The notes under the pieces were generated by a model. The model was not told where the DNA came from and made no database searches. It was given only the letters and a program-made list of their open reading frames with translations. Below are positions 52,523-63,100 of a stretch of DNA of 64,000 bases, in pieces. This stretch comes from Thermoflavifilum thermophilum. Its GTDB lineage: Bacteria; Bacteroidota; Bacteroidia; Chitinophagales; Chitinophagaceae. The translations under genes and the position numbers were made by a program. The stretch is taken from NCBI RefSeq assembly GCF_900116565.1, contig NZ_FPCJ01000001.1, positions 372,001 to 436,000 of the forward strand. Direction: 5' to 3'. Within the stretch, counting starts at the first letter, position 1; every line of letters begins with the position of its first letter.

Positions 52523-53842
52523 ATGCAAACCTATGCCGAGGCCCTGGATTTCCTGATGGAGAAATTGCCCATGTTCTCCCGCATCGGCGAAGCTGCCTAC
52601 AAAAAAGACCTAACCAATATCCGTAAGCTTTGTGAAGCTTTGCAGCATCCGGAAAAACAATTTCCATCCATTCATATTGCCGGAACCAATGGCAAAGGTT
52701 CCGTGAGCCACATGCTGGCAGCCATTTTTCAGCAGGCCGGCTATAAAACCGGATTATACACATCGCCTCACCTGATTGATTTCAGGGAACGCATCCGTAT
52801 CAACGGAGCAATGATTCCCGAAGAAGCAGTTTTGGAGTTTGTCCGAAAAACCCAATCGCTTACCGAAGCCATTGGCCCCTCGTTTTTTGAACTTACGGTA
52901 GCCATGGCGTTCGAGTATTTTGCCAGCCAACGGGTGGACATAGCCATCGTGGAAACTGGACTGGGCGGGCGATTGGATAGCACCAATATTCTCATGCCTG
53001 AACTGAGTGTTATCACCAATATCAGTTTTGATCATCAGCATTTATTGGGGAATACCCTACCGGCTATAGCAGGCGAAAAAGCTGGCATCATCAAACCATC
53101 CGTTCCGGTGGTCATTGGCGAATATCACCCGGAAACTTTTCCTGTGTTTACGGAAAAAGCCCGTGCCTGCAACAGCTCCCTGTATCTGGCATCTGCACAC
53201 TGGCAGATTAAGGCGGGAAATGCTCATCATCCCTGGACGTTGAAATCATTGACCGATAACCGGGAATGGTATAGCCATCCGGATTTAACCGGCATTTACC
53301 AACAAAAAAATATTGCTACTGTACTCACCGCAATTGACGTGTTTCTCGCACATACAGCCGGGCGTTACCGGCCGATTACATCAGACCATATTCTCACCGC
53401 TCTTTCGCAGGTAAAGCAATTGACAGGATTAAGAGGGCGATGGGATGTGGTAAAAACACAACCGCTTGTGGTTGTGGATGTAGCCCATAATGAAGCAGGC
53501 ATAGTCGAAGTCATGCAACAAACAGCCATGCAGCATTTCCGCCAGCTGCATATTATCACCGGATTCGTAAAAGATAAAGATGTGGCCGCTGCATTAAAGC
53601 AATTTCCTTCGCATGCCCGCTACTACTTTACCCAGGCGCAGCTGCCCCGCGCACTGGAGGTCGGAGCCCTGGCTCAGCTTGCCCAAAACTATGATCTGCA
53701 GGGAAATGTGTACGCAACCGTAAGTGAAGCCTGTACGGCAGCCCTGCAGCAGGCAAATTCCGAAGATATGGTACTGATATGCGGTAGCGTGTTTGTGGCT
53801 GGTGAAGCTTTACAAGCTTTGCAACAACTGATCACAGCCTGA
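52523..53842 (+). CDS. folC: Bifunctional folylpolyglutamate/dihydrofolate synthase
   Basis: A 439-residue Mur-ligase-like enzyme that adds glutamate to dihydropteroate or folates. It has the P-loop GTNGKGS (54-60), the SPHLIDFRERIRING folate motif, FFELTVAMAFEYF, and GLGGRLDSTN with ITNISFDHQHLLG. The Mur-ligase second domain has DVAHNEAGI. With FolK, FolA, ThyA and QueD in this window it belongs to a dispersed pterin and folate gene set. The start is ATG 52523 (MQTYAEAL), downstream of the promoter. Confidence 0.95.
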   Translation: MQTYAEALDFLMEKLPMFSRIGEAAYKKDLTNIRKLCEALQHPEKQFPSIHIAGTNGKGSVSHMLAAIFQQAGYKTGLYTSPHLIDFRERIRINGAMIPEEAVLEFVRKTQSLTEAIGPSFFELTVAMAFEYFASQRVDIAIVETGLGGRLDSTNILMPELSVITNISFDHQHLLGNTLPAIAGEKAGIIKPSVPVVIGEYHPETFPVFTEKARACNSSLYLASAHWQIKAGNAHHPWTLKSLTDNREWYSHPDLTGIYQQKNIATVLTAIDVFLAHTAGRYRPITSDHILTALSQVKQLTGLRGRWDVVKTQPLVVVDVAHNEAGIVEVMQQTAMQHFRQLHIITGFVKDKDVAAALKQFPSHARYYFTQAQLPRALEVGALAQLAQNYDLQGNVYATVSEACTAALQQANSEDMVLICGSVFVAGEALQALQQLITA

Positions 53843-53924
53843 ATGGCATCATATTTGAACCAAATTGGCGTTTATCTGAGAAACAAACTGGATCATTTTT
53901 CCAAATTTGATTAAAACTGCTTTC

Positions 53925-54794
53925 GTGATAAGCATTGCCGATGTTCGCTATCGGGTTCGCCTGCTTAGTTATGGATTGTGTGCCTGGGGAATGGTTTGGA
54001 TCATGGGCTGCCGGAAAGCTCCCATACAGCCGCTTACTCAGGCTACATCCGGGTTGTATATCCCGGAAACACAACCTCCCGTACAGACGGCCGTGTATGA
54101 GTCAATCAACGCCAATATTGGCGGATTTTACCTGGCCCTGCCGGCCCGGTATGATTCCACTCCATACCGGTATCCCTTGTTGATATTCTGCCACGGAATC
54201 GGAGAACTGGGCGATGGCTCACCCCAAAACCTGCCGATTGTATTGCGCAATGGCCCTCCCAAGCTGATCAGCCAGAAAAAATTCCCGCCCGATTTTGAAG
54301 TGGGTGGGCAACATTTTGCTTTTATTGTTTTATCACCCCAATTCAAACAATGGCCTTCACCAGGCGATATCCAGGCCATTATCCATTTTGCAAAAAGCCA
54401 TTACCGGATTGATACTACCCGGATATACCTGACAGGATTAAGCATGGGCGGCGGCATTACGTGGGACTATGCCTCAGCCAGTACAGCCTACGCCCTACAG
54501 CTGGCTGCTATTTTACCCATTGCCGGAGCCGCCTGGCCCAGCCAGCAGAAAGCCGATACCATGGCCAAAGCCCATCTGCCCGTATGGGCCCTGCACAATC
54601 AAAATGATCCCACCGTTCCCTCGTATTATTCCATTGACTTCGTCAATTACCTCAACAATGCCCGTTGTACACCGACTCCGCGGCTGACTCTATTTCCCGT
54701 TTCAGGCCATGATGCCTGGACAAAAGCCTATGATCCGAATTATCAAGAAAACGGGTTGAATGTATATCAGTGGATGCTCCAATACCATCGGTGA
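53925..54794 (+). CDS. Putative lipoprotein alpha/beta hydrolase (esterase-like)
   Basis: An exported alpha/beta-hydrolase of about 289 residues. The nucleophile is a serine in GLSMGGG (residue 173 from the GTG), with the acid in NQNDPTVP and histidine in SGHDAW. LLIFCHGIGELGDG forms the oxyanion region. The lipobox WIMGC gives a lipidated cysteine at residue 29. No ATG suits the signal peptide, so a GTG at 53925 is proposed; the TTG at 53907 belongs to a promoter-like CAAATTTG (53902-53909). It resembles feruloyl-esterase-like or phospholipase-like proteins. The substrate is unknown. Confidence 0.8.
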   Translation: MISIADVRYRVRLLSYGLCAWGMVWIMGCRKAPIQPLTQATSGLYIPETQPPVQTAVYESINANIGGFYLALPARYDSTPYRYPLLIFCHGIGELGDGSPQNLPIVLRNGPPKLISQKKFPPDFEVGGQHFAFIVLSPQFKQWPSPGDIQAIIHFAKSHYRIDTTRIYLTGLSMGGGITWDYASASTAYALQLAAILPIAGAAWPSQQKADTMAKAHLPVWALHNQNDPTVPSYYSIDFVNYLNNARCTPTPRLTLFPVSGHDAWTKAYDPNYQENGLNVYQWMLQYHR

Positions 54795-54921
54795 ACCTAA
54801 TGGCTTTTCATTTTGTGAGGATTTGTTTGCTTTACAGGCTTTTGTGGGATATTTGCCTGCAGAACATGAGCATGCCTGAAAAGCAACGAGTCATTAACAT
54901 GTACATGCGAAAAATGCAAGG

Positions 54922-55941
54922 ATGAAAACCGCTTCTGTCAGTTACACAGCTTTGATGCAGCAACTTCGCAAAAAACAGCTGTCGCCCGTATATTGGCTGG
55001 AAGGCGAAGAAGAATATTATATTGATCAGCTACTGGATGTGTTTGAAAACCATTTGCTCAGCGAACAGGAAAAGGATTTTAATCTGCACGTGTTTTATGG
55101 TGAGGAGGCCGATTGGCGCGATGTGGTTAATGCATGCCGGCAATATCCGGTATTTGCACATCAACAGGTGGTGATACTCAGGGAAGCACAGCAAATGCCT
55201 TTGTCACAGCTTCAAAAACTGGAAACTTACATCACTCATCCTTTACCTTCAACTGTATTTGTAGTTGCGTATAAACATGGAAAAATAGATGGTCGTACTG
55301 CTTTTGGCAAGCTGATTCATGAAAAAGCGGTGTATTTTGTATCACAGCCCATTTATGAAGAACAGATACCGCAATGGATTGAACAGCATTTGCAGGAAAT
55401 AGGATTGAAAGCCACGCCACAGGCCATTCACATGCTGGCCGAACATATTGGTAATGATCTTACCCGCATCAGCATGGAGCTGGAAAAAATCAGGCTTAAC
55501 CTGAAAGATCAGCAGGTGATCGATGAACATCTGGTTGAACAATATGTGGGCATCAGCCGTGAATACAATGTTTTTCAATTGCAGGATGCCATAGGCAAAA
55601 AAGACATAACCCGCATCCTCCATATCCTGCATTATTTCAGCCTCAACCCCCGTTCAGCACCCTTGCAGCTGGTAATTGCTTCCCTGTATCAATACTTTGT
55701 AAAACTCTGGCAATTGCACAGCATGCGCAATCTAACCGACAAGGCCATGGCCGATCAACTGGGTATTCATCCTTTTTTTCTCAAACAATATCTTGCTGCT
55801 GCCCGGCAGTACCCCAAGCAAATTGTGGAAAGAAATATTCTGTTGTTACATAGCTATAATCTGAAGAGCATAGGCATAGACCAGGTAACGTATGATGAAT
55901 CTTCCCTGTTGCAGGAAATGATCTTCAGGCTAATCAGCTAA
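54922..55941 (+). CDS. holA: DNA polymerase III subunit delta
   Basis: A 339-residue HolA of standard length. The N-terminal RecA-like fold carries PVYWLEGEEEYYIDQLLD and the interaction segment VVILREAQQMP. The middle part has LAEHIGNDLTRISMELEKI. The C-terminal collar domain includes YNVFQLQDAIGKKD and LQLVIASLYQYFVKLW. It opens the beta clamp within the clamp loader. The gene stands alone and converges with the membrane-protein gene at 55946. Confidence 0.94.
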   Translation: MKTASVSYTALMQQLRKKQLSPVYWLEGEEEYYIDQLLDVFENHLLSEQEKDFNLHVFYGEEADWRDVVNACRQYPVFAHQQVVILREAQQMPLSQLQKLETYITHPLPSTVFVVAYKHGKIDGRTAFGKLIHEKAVYFVSQPIYEEQIPQWIEQHLQEIGLKATPQAIHMLAEHIGNDLTRISMELEKIRLNLKDQQVIDEHLVEQYVGISREYNVFQLQDAIGKKDITRILHILHYFSLNPRSAPLQLVIASLYQYFVKLWQLHSMRNLTDKAMADQLGIHPFFLKQYLAAARQYPKQIVERNILLLHSYNLKSIGIDQVTYDESSLLQEMIFRLIS

Positions 55942-55945
55942 AGGC

Positions 55946-56599
55946 TCAGGAAGGCAGCTTCCAGCCCCCATGCAAATAGGCTATCAGCAAAAGCGGTACC
56001 GTAATCAACAAAAAGATAAGCATAGGCCCCCAGATCGGTTTGGGCTGATAGGCCTGGTACTGCCCCAGGTATTTTTTCCACAGCCATTGATGCAGCAGCA
56101 AAGCCCCTACGACATTGAAGATCAGGGTGATGTAAATATTCAATTTGAGCAGACTGATGATAAGCAATGTCATCACCATATACAGAAATCCAAATCCTAA
56201 AGCTACCAGCACGCCTTCCCGCTTGCCCGTACGCTGACAATTCAAAGCCAGCAAAATGGATGCAAAAAAGGGATTAAACAACAGGGAAATGATATACAAG
56301 GCCGATTCGGGATAAAGCGAAGGCGTATCCATCGCTGAAGAAGAACGGGATACGGGAAAATCAGGTACCGATGTATGCACCGGCTCCTGTATATCATAAT
56401 GTCTCCACGCTTCTCTTCTTTGCTGAATAATTTGGCGGATATGTGTTTCTTCTTCAGCTGTGAAATTGCGGCCTCTCTTTTTCAATTCGGCTACAGCAGC
56501 TTCAATAGCATCGGGGACGTATTTTTCGGGATACCGGATATACCGTTCGAGCTCTTCGTCGGAAAGAAACGCCATCACCGGCACGTATGTATTTTCCAT
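55946..56599 (-). CDS. Unidentified membrane protein with three or four helices
   Basis: A 217-residue protein. The charged N-terminal half includes FLSDEELERYIRYPEKYVPDAI, then ELKKRGRNFTAEEE, a repeated zinc-free motif seen at the start of many Bacteroidota membrane proteins of unknown role. Hydrophobic segments follow at about 100-120, 130-155, 156-172 and 190-210. I do not recognise a named family. The start is ATG 56599, with a GTG two codons earlier. Its own -7 box is at 56620-56627. It converges with holA, with a gap of four bases. Confidence 0.78.
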   Translation of the reverse strand: MENTYVPVMAFLSDEELERYIRYPEKYVPDAIEAAVAELKKRGRNFTAEEETHIRQIIQQRREAWRHYDIQEPVHTSVPDFPVSRSSSAMDTPSLYPESALYIISLLFNPFFASILLALNCQRTGKREGVLVALGFGFLYMVMTLLIISLLKLNIYITLIFNVVGALLLHQWLWKKYLGQYQAYQPKPIWGPMLIFLLITVPLLLIAYLHGGWKLPS

Positions 56600-56619
56600 G
56601 TTCACCTTACAATTCCTCT

Positions 56620-56627
56620 CAAAATTA
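56620..56627 (-). promoter_or_regulatory. -7 promoter element of the membrane-protein gene
   Basis: On the minus strand it reads TAATTTTG, a full TAnnTTTG match 20 bases before the ATG at 56599. CAAA at 56644-56647 gives a TTTG, but with a short spacer of 16 bases. Confidence 0.5.
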
Positions 56628-56668
56628 CGACAAATCTGTTCACCAAAAAGTAATTGCGGAAGATTGTT

Positions 56669-58246
56669 TTATTGCATGAGCTGGCTGGTTTTATTCACAA
56701 TCTTATGAATCACGGAATCAAGTTGTTCGAGTGATTGCTGGATAAGTGGCATCAGCTCCCGGTAGTCATGGTCTTTTTGGGTTGCATGATATTCTTCCAG
56801 CAAAGTAAACAGCCCCATCAACGCCGATGCAGGCCCGCGCACTTCATGTGCACTCACATAGGCAATTTCGCGCAATTGTTCATTTTGGCGCAGAATGGCT
56901 TGTTCATATTCTTTTTTAAGTTGTATATCCTGTGTGGCACCGATCATGCGTATCGGCTGCTGATCTTCATTATACAGGATATAGGCTCTATCCAGCACAT
57001 ATTTGTATTTCCCATCGCCACAGCGCAACCGGTATTCATCGGCCCAGATGGTTTGTTTTTCATTCAATGCTTGCTGGATGCCCTGCAGCACACGTTGTTT
57101 ATCATCCGGATGCAGATTTTCTTCCCAAAGCTGGCCACCCTGCTCCGTGGGTTCATAACCAAACATCTGCCAGAACTGCTCGTTGAACACCACCCGGTTG
57201 TTTGGAATATCCCAATCCCAGATTGCATCATTGGTGGCTTTTGTAACCAGATCGTACCGCTCAAGCGCTTCTTTCAGCCGGAGTTCCTGTTCTTTGATTG
57301 AAGTGATATCATGCAAAATGCAGGCTACACCTATAACCTTCTGCTGATCATTCAGTATGGGGTTCATGGATACATGGGCATGGCGCGGCTTTTCGCTTTC
57401 TCCCAATACATCAGTTTCTTCAAATTCCACCTTTTCTCCTGCCATGGCTTTGCTGTAGGCATCCATCCAACGATTAGCCTGTTCGACGTTGGCGTAATCA
57501 GGCATCCACAACGTTTGCCCAGCCTGTATGGTTTTGCCGGTTTTGAGCTGCATGATGTTAGCAAATGCCTGATTGAATACCACCAGCTTGTAATGCATAT
57601 CAATAGCCCAGATCGCATCGTCGGTGCTATTGATAATGGCCTGCAGCTTGTTTTCCAGATCTGCAAGCTCTTCCTGTGCCTGCACCATGGCTGTTACATC
57701 GCGCACATAGGTGAGGCGGGCATCCCGGCCCTGAAAATTGACCGGATGTGTGTAGATTTCTACAATTAAAATCTGTCCGTCTTTCCGCAAATGTTTCCAT
57801 CTGCCCCAGTAATGAATGGCTGTATCGGCAATGGAATGATTCAAGGCCAGAAAACGGCTTCTTTCTTCTGGCGGACGAATATCGAGCAAAGTCATCTTTA
57901 AAAACTCATCACGCGTATAACCGTATTGGATTTCGGTAGCTTTGTTGACTTCCAGAAAACGAAAATTTGCTACATCAAACACATACAGGGTTTGGGGATT
58001 TTCCAGAAACAACCGCTTGTAATCTTCCTGCGCCCGCAAAAGTTGTTTGTGTAACTTTCGGATAAAGACATACAGCAATATGGCAGTTATAAGCACATAA
58101 ACAATTCCTTTGACCGTTTGCAGATGCTCCACAAAAGCCCATCCCGTTTGCCGTGCCAGCGAAGCCAACAAGCTATCACTGAACACAATCCAACACACGC
58201 CTACCAGAAGATAAAGAAATGCAATTACAAAAGGCGTTAGTTTCAT
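56669..58246 (-). CDS. Membrane PAS-domain protein with an H-box but no ATPase domain
   Basis: A 525-residue protein with two membrane helices (about 5-26 and 42-64) and three PAS domains (about 75-190, 200-315, 325-450, the last with FGYEPTEQGG and DDKQRVLQGI). Then comes a short HisKA-like helix pair with H467 in VSAHEVRGPASAL. The chain stops at residue 525 without HATPase_c, so it cannot phosphorylate itself. It may accept phosphate from another kinase or act as a phosphatase or dimer partner. The stop falls cleanly and I see no frameshift remnant between it and the next gene. PAS domains suggest redox, light or small-ligand sensing. Confidence 0.85.
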   Translation of the reverse strand: MKLTPFVIAFLYLLVGVCWIVFSDSLLASLARQTGWAFVEHLQTVKGIVYVLITAILLYVFIRKLHKQLLRAQEDYKRLFLENPQTLYVFDVANFRFLEVNKATEIQYGYTRDEFLKMTLLDIRPPEERSRFLALNHSIADTAIHYWGRWKHLRKDGQILIVEIYTHPVNFQGRDARLTYVRDVTAMVQAQEELADLENKLQAIINSTDDAIWAIDMHYKLVVFNQAFANIMQLKTGKTIQAGQTLWMPDYANVEQANRWMDAYSKAMAGEKVEFEETDVLGESEKPRHAHVSMNPILNDQQKVIGVACILHDITSIKEQELRLKEALERYDLVTKATNDAIWDWDIPNNRVVFNEQFWQMFGYEPTEQGGQLWEENLHPDDKQRVLQGIQQALNEKQTIWADEYRLRCGDGKYKYVLDRAYILYNEDQQPIRMIGATQDIQLKKEYEQAILRQNEQLREIAYVSAHEVRGPASALMGLFTLLEEYHATQKDHDYRELMPLIQQSLEQLDSVIHKIVNKTSQLMQ

Positions 58247-58342
58247 AAACGAGCAAGGTGATAAGCTACAAGGATAATAAGTTAAGTGAATTTGCTTACA
58301 TAAGCAAGATTTTTTCTATCTGCGGACTAAAGGCAGAATCCG

Positions 58343-58350
58343 TATTTTTG
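58343..58350 (+). promoter_or_regulatory. -7 promoter element of pyrR
   Basis: TATTTTTG is a full TAnnTTTG match 19 bases before the GTG start of pyrR. No clear -33 element is present. Confidence 0.5.
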
Positions 58351-58369
58351 GAACATCAAACGATAAAGG

Positions 58370-58912
58370 GTGAAACGCATTGCCAGTGCACATCAGCTTG
58401 AGCTTACCATTGACCGGCTATGTTTTGAACTCCTGGAAAGGCATGGTGATTTCCAGCAGTCGGCCATTATTGGCCTGCAGCCACGAGGGGTAATGCTTTC
58501 AGACCGAATTTATCACCGGCTGTTGCATATTCAGCCTCGGTTGAATCTTCGGTACGGCAAGCTCGACATCACATTTTACAGGGATGATTTCAAACAACGT
58601 TCCGCCAGCCTGGTACCCAATACTACCGACATTGATTTTGTAGTGGAAGGCCTGCGGGTGATTTTAATTGATGATGTGCTTTACACCGGCCGCACCATCC
58701 GTTCAGCACTGGATGCCATGCTGGATTTCGGCAGACCTGCAACTGTGGAGTTGCTGGTTTTGATTGACCGCAAGTTCAGCCGCCAGTTGCCCATACAGGC
58801 TGATTATGTGGGAAAACGTATTGATTCCATTGTATCCCAGAAAGTGAAAGTTTGCTGGAAAGAAGTACACGGCCGTGATGAAGTACTTCTGCTGGATGAA
58901 AATGAGACCTGA
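58370..58912 (+). CDS. pyrR: PyrR: pyrimidine regulator/uracil phosphoribosyltransferase
   Basis: A 180-residue PyrR-type PRTase with the PRPP-binding loop VILIDDVLYTGRT (97-109) and the PyrR phrases IIGLQPRGVMLSDRI and LDITFYRDD. In Firmicutes PyrR binds pyr mRNA and has uracil phosphoribosyltransferase activity. In Bacteroidota the regulatory role is less established, so it may mainly salvage uracil. The start is a GTG 19 bases after a promoter. The oxidoreductase gene begins 12 bases after its stop. No pyr biosynthesis gene is adjacent. Confidence 0.92.
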   Translation: MKRIASAHQLELTIDRLCFELLERHGDFQQSAIIGLQPRGVMLSDRIYHRLLHIQPRLNLRYGKLDITFYRDDFKQRSASLVPNTTDIDFVVEGLRVILIDDVLYTGRTIRSALDAMLDFGRPATVELLVLIDRKFSRQLPIQADYVGKRIDSIVSQKVKVCWKEVHGRDEVLLLDENET

Positions 58913-58924
58913 ACGCCATTTGCC

Positions 58925-59980
58925 ATGACTAGCCAATCTGCTGTTTCTGCTCCCATTTCGGTGGCTTTGATCGGGTTTGGACTTTCCGGGAAATATTTTC
59001 ATGCTCCTTTTCTGAAAGTAAATCCCTGCTATCAGGTAACAGCCATTATGCAGCGCCACGGCGAAGATAGCCGGGCGATGTTTCCGCAGGCAGCATTATT
59101 CCGGGATTCCCATGCACTTCTCCGCCAGGCAAATGCAGAACTGGTGATTATTACCACACCCAACGATACGCATTTTCAACTGGCCATGCAAGCGCTGAAA
59201 GCTGGCAAACATGTGGTAGTGGAAAAACCCATAACCCTTTCGACCCACGAGATGGCTGAACTGATGGCGTGCGCAGAAAAACATAACCAGCTGCTGGTGC
59301 CTTTTCACAACCGGCGGTTTGACAGCGGATTCAGAACTGTTCAGCAAATTGTGCAATCAGGTTCATTAGGTGAAATCGTGGAGGCCTGGCTTCAGTTTGA
59401 TCGCTGGCGGCCACAGCCACGTGTGCATTGGCGGGAACAGGCACTACCCGGTAGCGGCATTCTCTACGATCTGGGACCTCATCTGATAGACCAGGCGCTC
59501 TGTTTGTTTGGGAAACCCCAGGCCGTGACGGCATACCTGGGTCGGCAACGCCCCGGGGTACAGGTGGAAGATATGTTTGAAATCTGGCTCGCCTATGAAA
59601 AGTTGATGGTAAAGCTCCATGCCGGCATGCTGGTGTGCGACCCAACGCCCCGCTACTTGCTCAGAGGCACCGGCGGAGCGTTTGTAAAATACAGCGAGGA
59701 TCCGCAGGAAGCCCTCCTCCGGCAAGGCCATTTGCCTGACAATCCGAACTGGGGCACCGAGCCAGCCGAAGCGTGGGGCATGTTGTACAAAGATCCCACA
59801 TCAGCAGAGGCTTTCCCTTCGTTGCGGGGCGACTATGGATTGTTTTACCGGCAACTCTACCAGGCTATCCGGCATCAGCAAAAAACGCCGGTAACGGCTA
59901 TGGATGGCTATCATACCATTCAACTGATTGAACTGGCTATGGAAAGCCATCGCTCCAGGCAATCGTTATCATTGAACTGA
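58925..59980 (+). CDS. Gfo/Idh/MocA-family NAD(P)-dependent oxidoreductase
   Basis: A 351-residue two-domain dehydrogenase. The Rossmann fold opens with IGFGLSGKYFHAPFL (about 13-27). The family dyad is EKPITLSTHEM, and the C-terminal alpha/beta domain includes FHNRRFDSGFRTV and GILYDLGPHLIDQALCLFG. GLSGKYFHAPF with LQFDRWRP resembles YdgJ/YhhX-type oxidoreductases acting on sugar-like substrates. It is close behind pyrR (12 bases), probably by cotranscription rather than by pathway. The substrate is unknown. Confidence 0.92.
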   Translation: MTSQSAVSAPISVALIGFGLSGKYFHAPFLKVNPCYQVTAIMQRHGEDSRAMFPQAALFRDSHALLRQANAELVIITTPNDTHFQLAMQALKAGKHVVVEKPITLSTHEMAELMACAEKHNQLLVPFHNRRFDSGFRTVQQIVQSGSLGEIVEAWLQFDRWRPQPRVHWREQALPGSGILYDLGPHLIDQALCLFGKPQAVTAYLGRQRPGVQVEDMFEIWLAYEKLMVKLHAGMLVCDPTPRYLLRGTGGAFVKYSEDPQEALLRQGHLPDNPNWGTEPAEAWGMLYKDPTSAEAFPSLRGDYGLFYRQLYQAIRHQQKTPVTAMDGYHTIQLIELAMESHRSRQSLSLN

Positions 59981-60051
59981 AATGAATCAAATATTGAAAA
60001 AACTTATTTCCATTCTGTTGAACAAACCCCGCTCAAATGCCTACTTGTTCA

Positions 60052-60084
60052 TTTCCCTGAAAACAGAACTAAATACTATCTTTG
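60052..60084 (+). promoter_or_regulatory. Promoter of secDF
   Basis: TTTC (60052-60055), a 21-base spacer and TATCTTTG (60077-60084) fit the Bacteroidota promoter with one mismatch in the -33 box. The leader to the ATG at 60123 is about 33 bases. Confidence 0.65.
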
Positions 60085-60122
60085 CGCGTCTTGGCATGTA
60101 TCATAAAAAATAATTATAACCT

Positions 60123-63100
60123 ATGCAGATCAAGGGTTTAGTGAAATTTTTCACCGTGGTGCTGATCCTTATTTCCCTCTATCAGCTCTCCTTCACATGG
60201 GTGGTGAAGCGGTATGAATCCAAAATCAGAAAAGAAGCTCAAGCATTTGTAAACAAACATTATCCTTCTCCCTCTGAGAAGTATCCCCAGGATGCAGCGC
60301 TTCAGAAAGCCTATGCAGATACGCTGGAACAGCTGATTGAAGACCGCATGCAGCATATTGAAGACAGCACCCGCGATGAAGTGATCTACAATACATTGAT
60401 CAATAAATACACCTACGAACAGGCCAAGGAACAGGAACTCAATCTGGGCCTTGATCTGCAGGGAGGTATGAACGTAGTGCTGGAAGTATCAGTTGAGGAC
60501 CTGATTCGTTCCATGGCCAACAATTCAAAAGATCCTGCATTCAACCGGGCACTGGAACTGGCCAGCCAACGCAGAGGTAGCAGCGGAAAAGATTTTGTAA
60601 CCCTTTTCTATGAGGCATGGAAAGAAGTAAAACCTGCCAATGAACGGCTGGCTCCTTTGTTTGTGAGTGCCTTTCAGAATAAACTCAACTACAATTCCTC
60701 GGATGATCAGGTAATCAATGTTATCCGCAATGAAGCCAATGATGCCATCAAACGTACCTATAACGTTCTGTTGCAACGTATTGACAAATTCGGTGTGGCT
60801 CAACCCAACATCAATCTGGATCTGAACAGAGGCATCATCACGGTAGAGTTGCCAGGCGTGCACAACCCCGATCGGGTACGGAAATACCTGCAGGCAACTG
60901 CCAAACTGGAATTCTGGGAAACCTACGAACTGGATCAGAATTTTTACAACAATGTGCTGGTGCCCATGAACAATGCCATCGCGCAATATCTGGCCAGTGA
61001 AAACACAAGTGCCGACACCAGCCATTCAGCTACCGAATCAAAAACAGCTTCTGCAAACGGACAATCCGACACCTCAGGAAACAGCCTGCGCTCCTTTATT
61101 CATGCACAAGCTGCCCGTACCCAGTCCGATACCACCAGTAATGAACTCTTAGCCCAGCAAAAGCAAAACCCCTTGTTTGCCATCCTGCATCAATCTACCG
61201 GTCGCCCGGTTATCGGGACAATCCGGCTGGCCGATACCCCTCTGTTCAATTACTATCTTTCCCTGGATGCCGTGAAAAATGTACTGCCACGGGATTTGAA
61301 ATTTTTATACGGATCTGAGACCGGCAACCGCAACAAGAAAAGCGATTTCATCAATGTATATGCTATCAAAACCATTCCCGGCTCGGATCAGCCGCCGCTC
61401 GATGGCTCCCATGTTGTAGATGCGCGGGCCGACGTGAGTCCTACCGGTGGAGGATATGAGGTTGAAATGCGCATGGACAACACCGGTGCGCGTATTTGGA
61501 AAAAATTAACCGGCGATAATATTGGTAAATGCATTGCCATTGTGCTGGATGATGAAGTGGTATCAGCTCCTGTAGTGCAATCAGAAATTTCCGGCGGAGT
61601 CTCTTCCATCACGGGCAATTTCACGGCACAGGAAGCCCAGGATCTTGCCAATATCCTGCAAACCGGTAAACTGCCTGTGCCGGCTCACATCGTACAAGAA
61701 CAAGTGGTAGGCCCCACCCTGGGTAAAGAATCCATCCAGGCCGGCATCAAGTCATTTGTACTATCGTTTGTCATCATTTTCGTCCTCATGTTGATTTATT
61801 TCAACAACGGAGGTATGGTGGCCAACATTGCGCTGATTCTGAACTTGCTGTTTACAGTTGGTGTATTGGCCGCTCTGGGCGCTACCCTCACAATGCCGGG
61901 CATTGCTGGCCTCGTCCTCACTATTGGGATGGCTGTTGATACCAATGTAATCATCTTCGAACGCATCAAGGAAGAACTTTACCAGGGCAAAGGCTATCTA
62001 CAAGCCATTGCTGACGGATACCGCCATTCCTATGCTCCTGTACTGGATGCCCACGTGACGATGCTGCTCACGGCCATCATCCTGTATTATTTCGGACTCG
62101 GCCCGGTGCGGGGTTTTGCAACCACCCAAATTTTGGGTATCCTGCTGTCCTTGTTTACCGGCATTCTGGTATCCCGACTGGTTGAAGATTTCTGGACAAA
62201 CAAGAAAAGGCATTTTGAATATTTTACCAGGCTTTCACGCGCTATCTTCCGTAAAGCCCATTTCAAATTCATCGAAAACCGCAAATATGCCTACATCCTT
62301 TCCGGTATTCTGATGATTTTAGGCCTCACTTCTTATTTTCACGGCTTTAACGAAGGGGTGGAATTTAAAGGAGGTCGTAGCTATGATATTCAATTTACCC
62401 AGGCCTATACCACAGAAGAAATCGCCAAGTCTCTACAACCTTTGCTGGGTGAGTTTCCGGTAGTAAAAACCCTGGGCACCCATCATGTGATGAACATCAC
62501 CACCTCATATCTGATTGATCAGAGTGGCGCAAAAATTGATTCCACCGTGCAGCATACGCTGTTTGTGGGCTTGCAGCCCTATTTGCCAAAGGGCACCGAT
62601 TTCCAGACTTTCCGTTCGAAATATATCATTGGTTCCCAAACCGTATTACCCACGATTTCCGAAGATCTGAAACGTGGTGCGGTAAAGGCTACCATTTTTG
62701 CGGTCATCATCATTTTCCTGTACATCCTGATTCGCTTCCGCAGATGGCAATATTCATTGGGTACGATCCTTTCTTTGGTACACGATGTATTGGTGATCTT
62801 GTTTGTGTTTTCCTATCTGCGCAAATGGATTCCGGAACTGGAAATCAATCAGCAATTCATTGCAGCTATTCTTACCGTCATCGGATATTCCATGAACGAC
62901 ACCATTATTGTATTTGACCGGGTGCGGGAATATTTCCGGGAAATGAAAGGAGCTGATAAGGTAACCGTTATTGATAAAGCTATCAACGACACGCTGACAA
63001 GAACCATTATGACATCTCTAACGGTATTTGTGACGATTCTGATTCTATTCCTGTTTGGAGGTGAATCCATCCGTGGATTCTCATTTGCGATGCTGGTAGG

